Assembly: GCA_009774055.1 (NCBI GenBank)
Contig: VSNB01000164.1
Span: 1-7,142, forward strand
Origin: Clostridiales bacterium
GTDB taxonomy: Bacteria > Bacillota > Clostridia > Oscillospirales > Oscillospiraceae
Reading direction: 5' to 3'
Length of the DNA: 7,142 nucleotides
Positions 5,244-7,142 of this stretch are shown here, one piece after another. Made by a program: the position numbers and the translations under genes. Below the pieces are notes generated by a model, which did not search any database, was not told the origin of the DNA, and saw only the letters and a program-made list of their open reading frames with translations. Every line of letters starts with the position of its first letter. The stretch's first letter is position 1.

Positions 5244-6134
5244 TTAACCTTTTAGTCCGCCCACGGTCATGCCCTGGGTCAGCTTCTTCTGCACGCAGAT
5301 GTAGAGGATCAGCGTGGGCAGCATCACCAGCACCAGGCCGGCATACAGGATGCCGTACTCCGCGGAGGACTGCTGGGCCTGCATCAGGTTCAGAAGGCCC
5401 ACGGGCAGGGTCTTCTGGCCCTTTGCGCTGCTCATGAGGGTCATGGAGATGATGTACTCGTTCCAGAAGGAGAGGAAGTTGAAGAGGATGATGGTGATGA
5501 TGGAGGGCTGGGCCATGGGGAAGATGATTTTCACCATGGTGGAGCCGTAGCCCGCGCCGTCGATGTAGGCCGCCTCTTCAAAGTCGTGGGGCAGGGTGGC
5601 AAAGTAGCCGGACAGGAGGTAGATGGTGAAGGGCAGGGCCGTGGAGGCGTACACCACCGCCAGGACAAATATATTGTTGAGGAGAAAGCCCTCTCCGATC
5701 ACCTTCTTCAGCCACACATCCCCGTCCTTCAGCATCAGGAAGATAGGGACTACAATGTAGTTGACGTTGATGAACAGTCCCGCCATGAAGCAGGTATTGA
5801 GCAGCTTCCGGCCCCGGAACTGGAACCGGGACAGGCAGTAGGCCGCCGGCAGGGCGATCACCAGCAGCAGCGCCAGGCTCAGGGCCGTGACGATGACGGA
5901 GTTGATCATGTAGCTGCCCATGCTGGCGGAGTTCCAGGCATCCACGAAGTTCTGCCAGTAGAACCCGGCGGGCAGGGCCCAGGGGTTGCCGTAGAACTCG
6001 CTGTTCTGCTTGACGGAGGCCAGGAATACCCAGGCCACGGGGACGATGATGAGGATGGCCAGGGTGATGAGGACAACGTAGATAAACGCCTTGAATACCG
6101 GCTCGGCGGTAATGGACTTGTTTTGTTGTTTCAT
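5244..6134 (-). CDS. carbohydrate ABC transporter permease, MalG-like (CUT1 family)
   Basis: This 296-residue integral membrane protein is one of the two permeases of a binding-protein-dependent sugar importer. Hydrophobic segments lie near residues 15-40, 75-100, 112-134, 152-177, 208-228 and 260-281, giving the six helices typical of MalG-type subunits. The cytoplasmic EAA loop that docks on the import ATPase is clear at 186-212 (EEAAYIDGAGYGS, then IIFPMAQPSI). The C-terminus KKLTQGMTVGGLKG is the characteristic ending of this subfamily, and NPWALPAGFYWQNFVDAW (50-67) is the usual periplasmic-side segment. The ATG at 6134 is preceded by AAGGAGG (6143-6149) at 8 bases, and that site overlaps the stop codon of the MalF-like gene 13 bases upstream, so the two permeases are translationally linked. 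The linked GH112 enzyme points to a galactosyl-hexosamine disaccharide as substrate; sequence alone cannot prove it. Confidence 0.95.
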   Translation of the reverse strand: MKQQNKSITAEPVFKAFIYVVLITLAILIIVPVAWVFLASVKQNSEFYGNPWALPAGFYWQNFVDAWNSASMGSYMINSVIVTALSLALLLVIALPAAYCLSRFQFRGRKLLNTCFMAGLFINVNYIVVPIFLMLKDGDVWLKKVIGEGFLLNNIFVLAVVYASTALPFTIYLLSGYFATLPHDFEEAAYIDGAGYGSTMVKIIFPMAQPSIITIILFNFLSFWNEYIISMTLMSSAKGQKTLPVGLLNLMQAQQSSAEYGILYAGLVLVMLPTLILYICVQKKLTQGMTVGGLKG

Positions 6135-6147
6135 GTTCCGGCCCTCC

Positions 6148-7023
6148 TTACATTTCCAGAACGTCCCGCTTGGTGACCTTGTTGACCATGGCCGAAAGCA
6201 GGAAGGAGAAGAGGAAAATTACCACGCCCGCGGCCATGGAGTAGCCGTACAGCCCCGCGTCCTTCTGGGCGTACATGAAGCTCAAACCCACGTCGGCCAT
6301 GCCCTTTGCCACCATGGCCTTCACGAACAGGAAGGCCATATTGATGGTGGAGATAATGAAGAAGGTCAGGGTGGTGCGGATGTTGGTCCAGATGAGGGGC
6401 AGGGTGATCTGGAAGAACTGGGCGATGCGGCCCGCGCCGTCCAGGCTGGCGGACTCATAGAGGTCCATGGGCACGGCGGCCATGGAGGCCATGTACATGA
6501 CCATGTAGTAGCCGATGGCCTGCCAGACCATGGCGATGATGATGGAGATCACCACCATCTGCTGGCCCTTCCAGAGGATCATGACGTCATGACCCGAGAG
6601 GAAGGACAGCACGGAGTTGAGCATGCCGTTCTCCGGCTTGTAGATGGCAGAGAAGATACCGGCGATGACCACCACCGAGAGGATGTTGGGGATGTAGAAG
6701 ATCACCCGGAAGAAATTCTGGCCCTTGATCTTCTCCCGGGTCAGGATGGCCGCGAAGAGGATGGCGAAGAAGAAGGTAATCAGAGTCACCGTAACGATGA
6801 GCAGGATGGTGTTCTGCATGGAGGAGATAAACTTAGGGTCCTTGAACAAGGTAGCGAAGTTGCTCAGGCCCACGAAAGTCTCCGTAGGCGAGTAGGCGCC
6901 CCGCTCAAAGAGGGACATGCGGAACACGTTCAGCGTGGGCAGGATCATGAAGATGAAAAACAGGATGGCTGCGGGAGCTACGCATAGGGCGATGAAGATG
7001 CTGCGGTCTTTGCTGCGGCGCAT
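6148..7023 (-). CDS. carbohydrate ABC transporter permease, MalF/UgpA-like (CUT1 family)
   Basis: This 291-residue integral membrane protein is the partner permease of the sugar importer. Hydrophobic helices are visible near residues 10-35, 70-94, 108-128, 155-180, 212-237 and 260-281. The N-terminal pattern (APAAILFFIFMILPTLNVFRMSLFE then FVGLSNFATLFKDPKF) and the short length are typical of Gram-positive MalF-like subunits without the large periplasmic domain of E. coli MalF. The EAA loop is at about 189-211 (YESASLDGAGRIAQFF, then ITLPLI). I place the start at the ATG at 7023: the purine-rich GAAGGGAG site at 7031-7038 lies 7 bases upstream, and extending the frame to the TTG at 7134 would add an implausible stretch across a C-run and T-run. 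It is the first complete gene of the operon here. The solute-binding protein gene would be expected immediately upstream, outside the window. Confidence 0.94.
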   Translation of the reverse strand: MRRSKDRSIFIALCVAPAAILFFIFMILPTLNVFRMSLFERGAYSPTETFVGLSNFATLFKDPKFISSMQNTILLIVTVTLITFFFAILFAAILTREKIKGQNFFRVIFYIPNILSVVVIAGIFSAIYKPENGMLNSVLSFLSGHDVMILWKGQQMVVISIIIAMVWQAIGYYMVMYMASMAAVPMDLYESASLDGAGRIAQFFQITLPLIWTNIRTTLTFFIISTINMAFLFVKAMVAKGMADVGLSFMYAQKDAGLYGYSMAAGVVIFLFSFLLSAMVNKVTKRDVLEM

Positions 7024-7142
7024 GAAATCTCTCCCTTCTCTCTTAAAAATACAGGGGCGGGGGGGGGGAGAAAAAAAACCGAGCCACCACAGACAGGGGA
7101 ATTTAAAGGTATGAGATGTGTAGCCGTAACACAAAAAAGATT
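7024..7142. other. intergenic leader before the permease genes, with homopolymer tracts
   Basis: These 119 bases upstream of the MalF-like gene hold its ribosome binding site (7031-7038) and two long homopolymers: ten G (7059-7068) and eight A (7071-7078), which read as C10 and T8 on the coding strand. A further GGGG lies at 7054-7057. I could not find a convincing promoter: TTGTGT (7134-7129) and TACCTT (7111-7106) at 17 bases match consensus poorly. The T8 tract follows a GC-rich stretch and could be a terminator tail, but no matching stem arm is present in the window. The end of an upstream gene may lie just outside. Confidence 0.45.

Noticed and set aside
6091..6987. A 298-codon His/Asp/Glu/Gly-rich open frame on the plus strand resembling a metal-binding protein
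   Set aside because: It is the antisense of the two permease genes and runs across their junction; the His-rich composition comes from reversed hydrophobic and Met codons.
7024..7134. TTG start at 7134 giving a 328-residue MalF-like permease
   Set aside because: The extra 37 residues come from homopolymer-rich leader sequence and include the ribosome binding site of the ATG at 7023, where the normal MalF-type N-terminus begins.

Overview
This 7.1 kb window appears to come from a GC-rich Gram-positive gut anaerobe, most likely a Clostridia/Oscillospiraceae-type bacterium (Flavonifractor or Lawsonibacter-like). That is inferred from G+C-rich coding sequence, strong AAGGAGG-type ribosome binding sites, tight unidirectional gene packing and gene content; no phylogenetic marker is present. 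All genes lie on the minus strand, so the window reads functionally from right to left. There is no RNA gene, insertion sequence or CRISPR array.

Right part (about 7142 down to 2689): a sugar uptake and phosphorolysis operon. Two CUT1-type ABC permeases (MalF-like 7023-6148, MalG-like 6134-5244) are followed by a 69-residue two-helix membrane protein of unknown role (5158-4949). Then comes a GH112 phosphorylase of the 1,3-beta-galactosyl-N-acetylhexosamine phosphorylase family (4934-2772). The inferred logic is that a host-derived galactosyl disaccharide (galacto-N-biose from mucin, lacto-N-biose from milk glycans, or possibly galactosyl-rhamnose) is imported intact. It is then cleaved in the cytoplasm by phosphate to galactose 1-phosphate plus the free second sugar. 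The solute-binding protein gene is not in the window and would be expected just upstream, past the right edge; no import ATPase is present. The operon ends at a very long hairpin terminator (2689-2740).

Middle (2578-2688): a compact regulatory region holding a perfect TATAAT -10 element with a TTGCAT -35 at 17 bp spacing. A perfect 14-bp palindrome overlaps the -35 and spacer (likely operator), and two further overlapping inverted repeats lie upstream.

Left part (2577 down to 1): a second, separately promoted operon. It encodes an XRE-family regulator with an apparent second winged-helix domain at its C-terminus, and, one base after its stop codon, an exporter-type ABC half-transporter with fused membrane and ATPase domains. 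A possible start of another gene (a potential partner half-transporter) sits at the extreme left edge. The two operons are neighbours on one strand but are insulated by the terminator, and nothing in the sequence links them functionally.
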